Source: Mesostigma viride (Eukaryota > Streptophyta > Mesostigmatophyceae > Mesostigmatales > Mesostigmataceae). Taken from it: a stretch of DNA of 64,000 bases. This document shows, one piece after another, positions 8,401 to 18,173 of this stretch. The translations under genes and the position numbers were made by a program. Under the pieces are notes generated by a model, which was not told the DNA's origin, made no database searches, and saw only the letters and a program-made list of their open reading frames with translations. The first letter of the stretch is position 1; every line of letters starts with the position of its first letter. Where the stretch lies: NCBI GenBank assembly GCA_009746045.1, contig RPFO01000591.1, positions 61,347 through 125,346 of the forward strand, in the 5' to 3' direction.

Positions 8401-9371
8401 ATCTTGCTTATTGTCTCTTTGTGGGGCAATCCAAAGGACAACCCACCTGGGCTACCTTACATGGAGATGATATGCAACGCATTGGTCCCAAGGGATGGTT
8501 GAATGAGACCTATAAAAGGCTCAATGACAAGTCCCCTATTGGTACCAGAGCATGGTTTAGTAAAAACAGCCAGGTACCTTACTGTGGCATTGGCTGTACC
8601 CTTTTCCAGGATGACAAAGGATGGCATCTTAAGCTGCAATCGGCGAAGGGGTATAAAGAAAAAGTAATAACTCAGTTGCCCAAGAGAGTAACTGAGGAGA
8701 ATGCCCCTACGGTTAAAGGTCAACTGGGTTGGCTGGCTGCCACAACTAACCCTGACCTGGCAGTACAGAGTAGGATGCCAGACTCTGTTGTTGTAGGAGA
8801 AGGAAGGAGGCGCCTGGAGAGCTGCCTCAATGAATCTCCTGACTTGGTGTTGTCCGGTGTAGACTGGCATGGGCGCATCATCATAGACGCCTACACAGAT
8901 GCTAGCCAAGAGTCTAGATCTGCCAACAAGATTGGTGCCAGAGCCGGATGCCTGATCACCATCAGGAATGAAGGCAAACAGCCCTCGTTGGTATACTGGT
9001 CCAGTAACCTTCAGAGGAGGCGGTTTGCTGGCATTGACACCGCTGAGTGCAGGGCATACGCCATGTGCATTCGCGATGCCATATACATAAGAGAGCTACT
9101 CTTATGGTGTCTGAGTCAGATAAGACCTCAACCCGTGATTGATGTCAGGGTTTATTGTGATAATAAGCCCGTGGTCTCTTTTATCAAGAATGAGAGGGCC
9201 ACTACTACTGACTTGGACTACCTTGTGGCAAAGGAGTTGTCCAGCCACTGTATAACCATACATCTGCCAGGACACTCAAATCCTGCTGATGCTATGACCA
9301 AGCTTCCACGACTGGCCCTTAATGGGTACCAGTTGCTGCGGTCCATGATGGCTGGGAAACCCTTGTCATGA
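5442..9371 (+). CDS. pol: Pol polyprotein: integrase, protease-like, reverse transcriptase, RNase H
   Basis: This 1309-residue polyprotein makes and inserts the cDNA. Residues 153-192 hold an HHCC-like zinc region (LHDACGH, CVCQLC). The integrase core follows with D213, D269 and, where the catalytic Glu is expected, D299 (GKVDRYIQELKK). A C-terminal integrase domain spans about 395-447. Residues 632-702 look like an aspartic protease, with VDTKAEVS in place of D[ST]G and LIGQPFL about 65 residues later. The reverse transcriptase begins near 808, with DDFTRAFLHG (912-921) and HGDD (1007-1010) in place of the usual YVDD. RNase H shows D1149, D1153, E1202 and D1240. No stop or frameshift is present. 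Placing the protease after the integrase departs from the textbook copia order. Confidence 0.93.
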   Translation: MDADESGLMADEACQVVGAPAVTPTDRKAAPVSSSKSAPVCGIPIHAWNKKSTPEGTLPVNNTCGSAPGCRQMPHGVAQVSNVSVNNTCGAAPVCSQAPIDIVNSQAPQSNNPCYIDNKNLDSCSARNVDARPCPEEPEPNDCINLRTLAKSLHDACGHGNNAIRLVQAINNKALWQAYQDVREHCVCQLCANKPSKRHAKHPADGRGNLQADILYFTNYRQLPYLVAVDEWSGYIGIEPMAAGDENTLHAAVLVILQKFAVIHKLQMDLQFNCLTKYSDLPFLRIVGREDHQAQGKVDRYIQELKKLVISGDYPEMFKPTFAVRCLGAAKVENTMNNRFHTIKVRGVPRLVSPRGLAGGLYPDDIMQAWSKQRWAQYAHLCEKDKQRGESLKFEVGDQVIFHKENAPGKRGYWQGPGTITSVDLEMKTADVVWNGTTYHLAWNRLKRDPMNVQENPLEIMAPEEALGSPNLSCPPLASEQAGLQLPERAASHQLEPTTQQAQPKTLTGISQDDMDEADLLDNRVSDQHRKLRPLEHGLETPGQVDNIFQSEQPKLGSNYPGNKPLPLETDGIPAQGRQAEEGLSRLNTQLGKRGNPQELRDIVKKLKPSLKIAKITSLLEKGMDLDGFDVDTKAEVSVTSPFNALLDKYSLEPSPWTIVQDFAGNTDHQVLGNITIPFLGESLTLCVVDGYKGPTLIGQPFLVTPGVTIVDGPNNTKSLLKTHCDPIPLESFRCLLPLEMFQKANWKTACVGSIKGAEWGRDIPPASELVEPAQLSVTSLGLTKRSFAAHSPMSFDDVDLDCHTFAGLEAWRVALARALQEWQTLDVFEGISEPPPNAQMLQLRFVCKMKSKLGEPPIPNARPVVTQFHGTTDFDKEELYTPGLSHPVLRLILSLYLGALDYGLDYGAEIDDFTRAFLHGDPQVARATWQAQRPCCVKTPACWIAEVGHPYMQPKVGWEGLVSSPVIWYETIAPAIQERCQMQQSHLAYCLFVGQSKGQPTWATLHGDDMQRIGPKGWLNETYKRLNDKSPIGTRAWFSKNSQVPYCGIGCTLFQDDKGWHLKLQSAKGYKEKVITQLPKRVTEENAPTVKGQLGWLAATTNPDLAVQSRMPDSVVVGEGRRRLESCLNESPDLVLSGVDWHGRIIIDAYTDASQESRSANKIGARAGCLITIRNEGKQPSLVYWSSNLQRRRFAGIDTAECRAYAMCIRDAIYIRELLLWCLSQIRPQPVIDVRVYCDNKPVVSFIKNERATTTDLDYLVAKELSSHCITIHLPGHSNPADAMTKLPRLALNGYQLLRSMMAGKPLS

Positions 9372-9639
9372 GGAGTAATCTGGGAGCCTGAGCCTAATGC
9401 TCCTCCTGTAGGTTTTTATCCCCCTGGAGGTTTTGTCCTCTCTGGAGAAGAGGTTTTCCTTCAGATTTGGGTTTTCCCTACAGCAGGTTACACCAACCAT
9501 GCAATGATGAGATGCAAACTCCATAAGACCCAAGTGAGTCCCCATTGCCCACATATGTGAAAGTGAACTGGCCAGGTGCGGCCGAACATCAATGAATACA
9601 TCTAAGCCTTATCACTTTCACAAGGGAAAGAATGGCTGG

Positions 9640-10121
9640 AGTTGGTTGGAGACCCATCTAGGGTCCACATGGGTCCTCAGAGATAGAGGATCTTGTACAG
9701 ATTACTACAATATACTTTATTGTAGTATTGGGCCAATGGCTGTACTTCACTAGTACTCGCCAATGGGATAACGCCACGTAGAATATGTGGGCGTCTCCCA
9801 GGCCTCCACGTCACCGGCTGGTCAAGGGCCGGTGTAGTACTGTCAATAGGACTGAGCCGACTATCGGCCTATTATGTATGCGCATCTGCCTTGGTACCTC
9901 CTAGAGGATTCTAGAAGTATCTAACACGCGGCATGCACTGAACTACACGGAATGCATGTCCACGTAGGATATTCAGCAAGACTGATGAAGGTGCCAAGCG
10001 CAATAGAATATATGCGCAACGAAGACGAATTATGCAGCAACGACAATAACGTATGAGAACAATAAACACAACGTTCATTTCATGCTTTCTGATTTACATC
10101 GCATTCCATTTATTTGCAACT
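9640..10121 (+). repeat. 3' LTR of copia-like element 1
   Basis: This 482 bp LTR appears identical to 3667-4148. It is preceded by 268 bases of 3' untranslated sequence (9372-9639) ending in a purine-rich tract, and is followed directly by the ATTAA target duplication and the satellite. Confidence 0.96.
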
Positions 10122-13100
10122 ATTAATGAGGAGGATTCAGGCTCCCATGGTGTCATCATGGCTTGTCTACGTACATGGTTGGCATTTATGTAATTAATGA
10201 TGAGGATTCAGGCTCCCATGGTGTCTCCATGGCTGGCCTACGTACATGGATGTCAAGGAATAGTAAATGATGAGGATTCAGGCTCCCATGGTGTCATCAT
10301 GGCCCGTGTACGTACATGGATGGCATGTATGTAATTAATGAGGAGGATTCAGGCTCCCATGGTGTCATCATGGCTGGCCTACGTACATGGATGTCAAAGA
10401 AAAAGAAATGATGAGGATTCAGGCTCCCATGGTGTCATCATGGCTGGCCTACGTACATGGATGTCTCATAAAATAAATGATGAGGATTCAGGCTCCCATG
10501 GTGTCATCATGGCTTGTCTACCTACATTGTTGGCATGTATGTAATTAATGATGAGGATTCAGGCTCCCATGGTGTCTCCATGGCTGGCCTACGTACATGA
10601 ATGGCATTTATGTAATTAATGATGAGGATTCAGGCTCCCATGGTGTCATCATGGCCCGTCTACGTACATGGATGGCATTTATGTAATTAATGATGAGGAT
10701 TCAGGCTCCCATGGGGTCATCATGGCTTGTCTACGTACATGGTTGGCATTTATGTAATTAATGAGGAGGATTCAGGCTCCCATGGTGTCTCCATGGCTGG
10801 CCTACGTACATGGATGTCAAGGAATAGTAAATGATGAGGATTCAGGCTCCCATGGTGTCATCATGGCCTGTCTACGTACATGGATGGCATGTATGTAATT
10901 AATGATGAGGATTCAGGCTCCCATGGTGTCATCATGGCTTGTCTACGTACATGGTTGGCATTTATGTAATTAATGAGGAGGATTCAGGCTCCCATGGTGT
11001 CATCATGGCTTGTCTACGTACATGGTTGGCATTTATGTAATTAATGATGAGGATTCAGGCTCCCATGGTGTCTCCATGGCTGGCCTACGTACATGGATGT
11101 CAAGGAATAGTAAATGATGAGGATTCAGGCTCCCATGGTGTCATCATGGCCCGTGTACGTACATGGATGGCATGTATGTAATTAATGAGGAGGATTCAGG
11201 CTCCCATGGTGTCATCATGGCTGGCCTACGTACATGGATGTCAAAGAAAAAGAAATGATGAGGATTCAGGCTCCCATGGTGTCATCATGGCTTGTCTACG
11301 TACATGGTTGGCATTTATGTAATTCATGAGGAGGATTCAGGCTCCCATGGTGTCATCATGGCTTGTCTACGTACATGGTTGGCATCTATGTAATTAATGA
11401 TGAGGATTCAGGCTCCCATGGTGTCATCATGGCTTGTCTACGTACATGGATGTCAAGGAATAGTAAATGATGAGGATTCAGGCTCCCATGGTGTCATCAT
11501 GGCCTGTCTACGTACATGGATGGCATTTATGTAATTAATGATGAGGATTCAGGCTCCCATGGGGTCATCATGGCTTGTCTACGTACATGGTTGGCATTTA
11601 TGTAATTAATGAGGAGGATTCAGGCTCCCATGGTGTCTCCATGGCTGGCCTACGTACATGGATGTCAAGGAATAGTAAATGATGAGGATTCAGGCTCCCA
11701 TGGTGTCATCATGGCCTGTCTACGTACATGGATGGCATGTATGTAATTAATGATGAGGATTCAGGCTCCCATGGTGTCATCATGGCTTGTCTACGTACAT
11801 GGTTGGCATTTATGTAATTAATGAGGAGGATTCAGGCTCCCATGGTGTCTCCATGGCTTGTCTACGTACATGGTTGGCATTTATGTAATTAATGATGAGG
11901 ATTCAGGCTCCCATGGTGTCTCCATGGCTGGCCTACGTACATGGATGTCAAGGAATAGTAAATGATGAGGATTCAGGCTCCCATGGTGTCATCATGGCCC
12001 GTGTACGTACATGGATGGCATGTATGTAATTAATGAGGAGGATTCAGGCTCCCATGGTGTCATCATGGCCTGTCTACGTACATGGATGGCATGTATGTAT
12101 TTAATGATGAGGATTCAGGCTCCCATGTTGTCTCCATGGCTGGCCTACGTACATGGTTGGCATTTATGTAATTCATGAGGAGGATCTAGGCTCCCATGGT
12201 GTCATCATGGCTTGTCTACGTACATGGTTGGCATTTATGTAATTAATGATGAGGATTCAGGCTCCCATGGTGTCTCCATGGCTGGCCTACGTACATGGAT
12301 GTCAAGGAATAGTAAATGATGAGGATTCAGGCTCCCATGGGGTCATCATGGCTTGTCTACGTACATGGTTGGCATTTATGTAATTAATGAGGAGGATTCA
12401 GGCTCCCATGGTGTCTCCATGGCTGGCCTACGTACATGGATGTCAAGGAATAGTAAATGATGAGGATTCAGGCTCCCATGGTGTCATCATGGCCTGTCTA
12501 CGTACATGGATGGCATGTATGTAATTAATGATGAGGATTCAGGCCCATGGTGTCATCATGGCTTGTCTACGTACATGGTTGGCATTTATGTAATTAATGA
12601 GGAGGATTCAGGCTCCCATGGTGTCATCATGGCTTGTCTACGTACATGGTTGGCATTTATGTAATTAATGATGAGGATTCAGGCTCCCATGGTGTCTCCA
12701 TGGCTGGCCTACGTACATGAATGGCATTTATGTAATTAATGATGAGGATTCAGGCTCCCATGGTGTCATCATGGCCCGTCTACGTACATGGATGGCATTT
12801 ATGTAATTAATGATGAGGATTCAGGCTCCCATGGGGTCATCATGGCTTGTCTACGTACATGGTTGGCATTTATGTAATTAATGAGGAGGATTCAGGCTCC
12901 CATGGTGTCTCCATGGCTGGCCTACGTACATGGATGTCAAGGAATAGTAAATGATGAGGATTCAGGCTCCCATGGTGTCATCATGGCCTGTCTACGTACA
13001 TGGATGGCATGTATGTAATTAATGATGAGGATTCAGGCTCCCATGGTGTCATCATGGCTTGTCTACGTACATGGTTGGCATTTATGTAATTAATGAGGAG

Positions 13101-16100
13101 GATTCAGGCTCCCATGGTGTCATCATGGCTTGTCTACGTACATGGTTGGCATTTATGTAATTAATGATGAGGATTCAGGCTCCCATGGTGTCATCATGGC
13201 CTGTCTACGTACATGGATGTCAAGGAATAGTAAATGATGAGGATTCAGGCTCCCATGGTGTCATCATGGCCCGTGTACGTACATGGATGGCATGTATGTA
13301 ATTAATGAGGAGGATTCAGGCTCCCATGGTGTCATCATGGCTGGCCTACGTACATGGATGTCAAAGAAAAAGAAATGATGAGGATTCAGGCTCCCATGGT
13401 GTCATCATGGCTGGCCTACGTACATGGATGTCTCATAAAATAAATGATGAGGATTCAGGCTCCCATGGTGTCATCATGGCTTGTCTACCTACATTGTTGG
13501 CATGTATGTAATTAATGATGAGGATTCAGGCTCCCACGGTGTCTCCATGGCTGGCCTACGTACATGAATGGCATTTATGTAATTAATGATGAGGATTCAG
13601 GCTCCCATGGTGTCATCATGGCCCGTCTACGTACATGGATGGCATTTATGTAATTAATGATGAGGATTCAGGCTCCCATGGGGTCATCATGGCTTGTCTA
13701 CGTACATGGTTGGCATTTATGTAAATAATGAGGAGGATTCAGGCTCCCATGGTGTCTCCATGGCTGGCCTACGTACATGGTTGGCATTTATGTAATTCAT
13801 GAGGAGGATCTAGGCTCCCATGGTGTCATCATGGCTGGCCTACGTACATGGATGGCATGTATGTAATTAATGATGAGGATTCAGGCTCCCATGGTGTCAT
13901 CATGGCCCGTCTACGTACATGGATGTCAAGGAATAGTAAATGATGAGGATTCAGGCTCCCATGGTGTCATCATGGCTTGTCTACGTACATGGTTGGCATT
14001 TATGTAATTCATGAGGAGGATTCAGGCTCCCATGGTGTCTCCATGGCTGGCCTACGTACATGGATGTCAAGGAATAGTAAATGATGAGGATTCAGGCTCC
14101 CATGGTGTCATCATGGCTGGCCTACGTACATGGATGGCATGTATGTAATTAATGATGAGGATTCAGGCTCCCATGGTGTCATCATGGCCCGTCTACGTAC
14201 ATGGATGTCAAAGAAAAAAAAATGATGAGGATTCAGGCTCCCATGGTGTCATCATGGCCCGTGTACGTACATGGATGGCATGTATGTAATTAATGATGAG
14301 GACTCAGGCTCCCATGGTGTCATCATGTCATGTCTACGTACATGAATGGCATTTATGTAATTAATGATGAGGATTCAGGCTCCCATGGTGTCATCATTGC
14401 CCGTGTACGTACATGGATGGCATTTTTGTATATAATAATGAGGATTCAGGCTCCCATGGTGTCATCATGGCCCGTCTACGTACATGGATGGCATTTATGT
14501 AATTAATGATGAGGATTCAGGCTCCCATGGGGTCATCATGGCTTGTCTACGTACATGGTTGGCATTTATGTGATTAATTAGGAGGATTCAGGCTCCCATG
14601 GTGTCTCCATGGCTGGCCTACGTACATGGATGTCAAGGAATAGTAAATGATGAGAATTCAGGCTCCCATGGTGTCATCATGGCCCGTCTACGTACATGAA
14701 TGGCATTTATGTAATTAATGATGAGGATTCAGGCTCCCATGGTGTCATCATGGCCCGTCTACGTACATGGATGTCAAAGAAAAAAAAATGATGAGGATTC
14801 AGGCTCCCATGGTGTCATCATGGCCCGTCTACGTACATGGATGGCATTTATGTAATTATTGATGAGGATTCAGGCTCCCATGGTGTCATCATGGCCCGTG
14901 TACGTACATGGATGGCATTTATGTAATTAATGATGAGGATTCAGGCTCCCATGGTGTCATCATGGCCCGTGTACGTACATGAATGGCATTCATGTAATTA
15001 ATGATGAGGATTCAGGCTCCCATGGTGTCATCATGGCCCGTCTACGTACATGGATGTCAAAGAAAAAAAATTGATGAGGATTCAGGCTCCCATGGTGTCA
15101 TCATGGCTGGCCTACGTACATGGATGTCTCATAAAAAAAATGATGAGGATTCAGGCTCCCATGGTGTCATCATGGCTTGTCTACGTACATGGTTGGCATT
15201 TATGTAACCTGAATCCTCTCATAAAAAAAATGAAGAGGATTCAGGCTCCATTGGTGTCATCATGGCTGGCCTACGTACATGGATGTCAAGGAATAGTAAA
15301 TGATGAGGATTCAGGCTCCCATGGTGTCATCATGGCTTGTCTACGTACATGGATGGCATGTATGTAATTAATGATGAGGATTCAGGCTCCATTGGTGTCA
15401 TCATGGCTGGCCTACGTATGTACATGGATGTCAAAGAAAAAAAAATGATGAGGATTCAGGCTCCCATGGTGTCATCATTGCCCGTGTATGTACATGGTTG
15501 GCATTTATGTATGTAATGATGAGGATTCAGGCTCCATTGGTGTCATCATGGCCCGTCTACGTACATGGATGGCATGTACATGTAATTAATGATGAGGATT
15601 CAGGCTCCATTGGTGTCATCATGGCTGGCCTACGTATGTACATGGATGTCAAAGAAAAAAAAATGATGAGGATTCAGGCTCCCATGGTGTCATCATGGCC
15701 CGTCTACGTACATGGTTGGCATTTATGTAATTAATGAAGAGGATTCAGGCTCCCATGGTGTCATCATGGCCCGTCTACGTACATGGATGTCAAGGAATAG
15801 TAAATGATGAGGATTCAGGCTCCCATGGGGTCATCATGGCTTGTCTACGTACATGGTTGGCATTTATGTAATTAACGAGGAGGATTCAGGCTCCATTGGT
15901 GTCATCATGGCTGGCCTACGTACATGGATGTCAAGGAATAGTAAATGATGAGGATTCAGGCTCCCATGGTGTCATCATGGCTTGTCTACGTACATGGTTG
16001 GCATTTATGTAATTAATGAGGAGGATTCAGGCTCCCATGGTGTCTCCATGGCTGGCCTACGTACATGGATGGCATTTATGTATTTAATGATGAGGATTCA

Positions 16101-16506
16101 GGCTCCCATGGTGTCATCATGGCTTGTCTACCTACATGGTTGGCATTTATGTAACCTGAATCCTCTCATTAAGAAAATGAAGAGGATTCAGGCTCCATTG
16201 GTGTCATCATGGCTGGCCTACGTACATGGATGTCAAGGAATAGTAAATGATGAGGATTCAGGCTCCCATGGTGTCATCATGGCCCGTCTACGTACATGGA
16301 TGTCAAGGAATAGTAAATGATGAGGATTCAGGCTCCCATGGGGTCATCATGGCTTGTCTACGTACATGGTTGGCATTTATGTAATTAACGAGGAGGATTC
16401 AGGCTCCATTGGTGTCATCATGGCTGGCCTACGTACATGGATGTCAAGGAATAGTAAATGATGAGGATTCAGGCTCCCATGGTGTCATCATGGCTTGTCT
16501 ACGTAC
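10122..16506 (+). repeat. 70-71 bp satellite array, block 3
   Basis: This is the longest uninterrupted satellite stretch, about 90 units. A higher-order pattern is visible: one three-unit combination of linkers recurs at 10338 and 13305 (2967 bp apart). The same spacing separates 32024 and 36881 once the TTAA element is subtracted. Bases 10127-15281 align with 31813-38857. A hairpin variant occurs at 15208-15245 and again at 16155-16192. From 15380 a further variant with CTACGTATGTACATGG appears. The block is broken at CTACGTAC by the tyrosine-recombinase element. Confidence 0.96.
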
Positions 16507-16715
16507 TTGGTGAGCTATGCTCATTTTATCTATGACTAACCTGCTGAGCGGAGAATGCAACGCCGTATAGCACCAAAAGAAAAAATAATTTTAGAAAAAA
16601 TATTTTTTTGTGCTGGCACCCGTACCCCAGCCACCCAGGTAGGGGTTGGCTGGAGAGGTGTTTGCTATAAAGGGTGGGCTTCCATTCTAGGGAAGCAGGT
16701 TGTTTTCTTTTGCCT
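16507..16715 (+). repeat. A1 split direct repeat
   Basis: This 209 bp repeat starts TTGGTGAGCTATGC and ends TTCTTTTGCCT. It matches A2 at 21407-21615. It contains the TATA-like promoter sequence of the element. Confidence 0.93.
16666..16672 (+). promoter_or_regulatory. TATA-box-like element upstream of gag
   Basis: The sequence GCTATAAAGGG lies 112 bases upstream of the gag ATG, inside the A1 repeat. The same sequence recurs in A2. Its position suits a core promoter for the genomic transcript. No transcription start can be read from sequence alone. Confidence 0.5.
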
Positions 16716-16783
16716 GAGAACCTCACGTGACCACAACACAAAAAACAAAACGCAAGATAACACATCAAGCAGTATAACCTACC

Positions 16784-17887
16784 ATGTCCACAGTGACAGC
16801 CCCAGACCGGAATTTCCTAGCGAAACTCAAGCAAGCAGCCAAGGAGGGATGCACCCCAAAGGAGGCCGCCACTGCGGTTCAGAAGATCCTAGGGGAGGGG
16901 AACTGGCTAGAGCGGATCCAGAAGCTCACTCCGGGGCGTGCCAAGAACGTCATGGACGTCCTGGAGGAACGGGGGTTTGTCAGCGACTGGGATGGGGAGG
17001 AGGCCCTGGCCGATGTGCTAGCAGCGCAACTGGGGGAGGCTATTGCAGAGCCGGACCCACCAGTGTCAGCAGGTGCGGTGGGAACGGGGGGTGTTCCCCC
17101 TTCGGCAGGTGGAAGCGGAGGGGCGGGGCATGGTGGAGCGGGCGCTGGGGAGGACGATGGCGCTCCTGGGGCGATCGACCAGGCTGTGGCGGACCTGGAC
17201 CGAAACCTAGGTCGGCTGCTGGGGACCGAGACGGGCTATGCAACGCCAGCTGGAGGGCTTCCATCCCGGCCGGGCAACGCCCGCACTGGCGGAGATATTG
17301 GCGACCTAATATCGGCTATGTCGAAGCTGCTGGACCAGGCAAAGACTCCAGCAGCTGCAAGCCCAGCCGCAGCGACGGCTGCTGGCAGACTGGCGCGCAC
17401 GAAGGGGGTGGCGCTGAGTGGGCATGCAGTGCCGGTGCTGGTGAGCAACATGCTGGAGGCGGTGCTGCCAGGAATGCTGGACTACGCGGAGAGCGTGGGG
17501 GGGAAGTCCATCCGTGCATCGTTAATGCTGACGATGCACGGCAGCTCAGCCAGCGGGGAGAGGCGGATGCTGCTCCTGCAGATGGCAGGAATTCTGGACA
17601 CGATGGTGACAGAATTTGGCTACTGGGCCACGCCACGCTCCGAAGTAATTCTGGAGCTGGCAGCAGCCGAGTACCTGGCAAAGCTGATCACGGCATGCCA
17701 GCTGGTGGATGTGGGGTCGACGGGTTGGAAGGGGACGCCGTCGGCAATGCTGCCATTCCAGGAGGGTGGAGCAATGCTGGCGTCTCCGGCGGTGCGGGCG
17801 GCGATGAGCATGGGGAAGCTGCAGCACAAGCTGGAGCAGGGTCCCGGCAAGAAGGGGCAGGGCGGCCCGTCCAACAACAACAAGTGA
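16784..17887 (+). CDS. Putative Gag-like ORF1 of the tyrosine-recombinase element
   Basis: This 367-residue protein starts at an ATG in good context (ACCATGT). Residues 1-90 form a helical region (NFLAKLKQAAKEG, AATAVQKILG). A Gly/Ala-rich linker follows (about 95-130), then Ala-rich helices to the end and a short KKGQGG tail. There is no zinc knuckle. By position it is ORF1, which in DIRS-order elements encodes a Gag-like particle protein, but the sequence itself does not prove this. It ends in TGA at 17885-17887, and the polymerase frame begins within about 200 bases in another frame. Confidence 0.75.
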   Translation: MSTVTAPDRNFLAKLKQAAKEGCTPKEAATAVQKILGEGNWLERIQKLTPGRAKNVMDVLEERGFVSDWDGEEALADVLAAQLGEAIAEPDPPVSAGAVGTGGVPPSAGGSGGAGHGGAGAGEDDGAPGAIDQAVADLDRNLGRLLGTETGYATPAGGLPSRPGNARTGGDIGDLISAMSKLLDQAKTPAAASPAAATAAGRLARTKGVALSGHAVPVLVSNMLEAVLPGMLDYAESVGGKSIRASLMLTMHGSSASGERRMLLLQMAGILDTMVTEFGYWATPRSEVILELAAAEYLAKLITACQLVDVGSTGWKGTPSAMLPFQEGGAMLASPAVRAAMSMGKLQHKLEQGPGKKGQGGPSNNNK

Positions 17888-18173
17888 GGGAGCGGTGCCT
17901 TCTTCCACTACCTCTTCCAGCACCCCTGCCACCTCGTGACTGGTGGCAGCAGGTACGCTCAGGCCGTAGGCGCGATAGGATGAGTCGGGCTTTTAATGCT
18001 CGCACACTAGCCTGTCAGACGGTTAGGGCGTTAAACTGGATGGGGGGGGGGGGCGAGACCCGCCTGCTGTAGGTTCAGCCCGTGTGCCCGGGCCTCTGCA
18101 GCAGGCGGCCCTAGATGGGATCGATGATGCTTGCAGGTCCTTTGTCCGCCGGAACGGTGGTTCCGTAGCGGCA

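Larger units (their letters stand above)
3667..10121 (+). mobile_element. Complete copia-like LTR retrotransposon (element 1)
   Basis: This is a 6455 bp element with two 482 bp LTRs that look identical by eye, so the insertion is recent. The target duplication is ATTAA (3662-3666 and 10122-10126), and removing the element restores an intact satellite unit. The LTR ends are AGTTG and CAACT, not the usual TG and CA. Inside are gag and a 1309-codon pol with integrase, a protease-like domain, reverse transcriptase and RNase H in that order. A purine-rich tract (CAAGGGAAAGAATGGCTGG) abuts the 3' LTR. No canonical TGG primer site follows the 5' LTR. Confidence 0.95.

Noticed and set aside
10122..16506. 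CRISPR-like look: conserved core of about 50 bp alternating with 20 bp spacers
   Set aside because: The spacers belong to only four classes and recur many times, the genome is clearly eukaryotic, and there are no cas genes. It is a satellite.
16555..18072. 505-codon frame overlapping the tyrosine-recombinase element's ORF1
   Set aside because: A different frame of a GC-rich gene with Gly/Arg/Trp-rich, structureless sequence. The ATG-initiated frame at 16784 has balanced composition.
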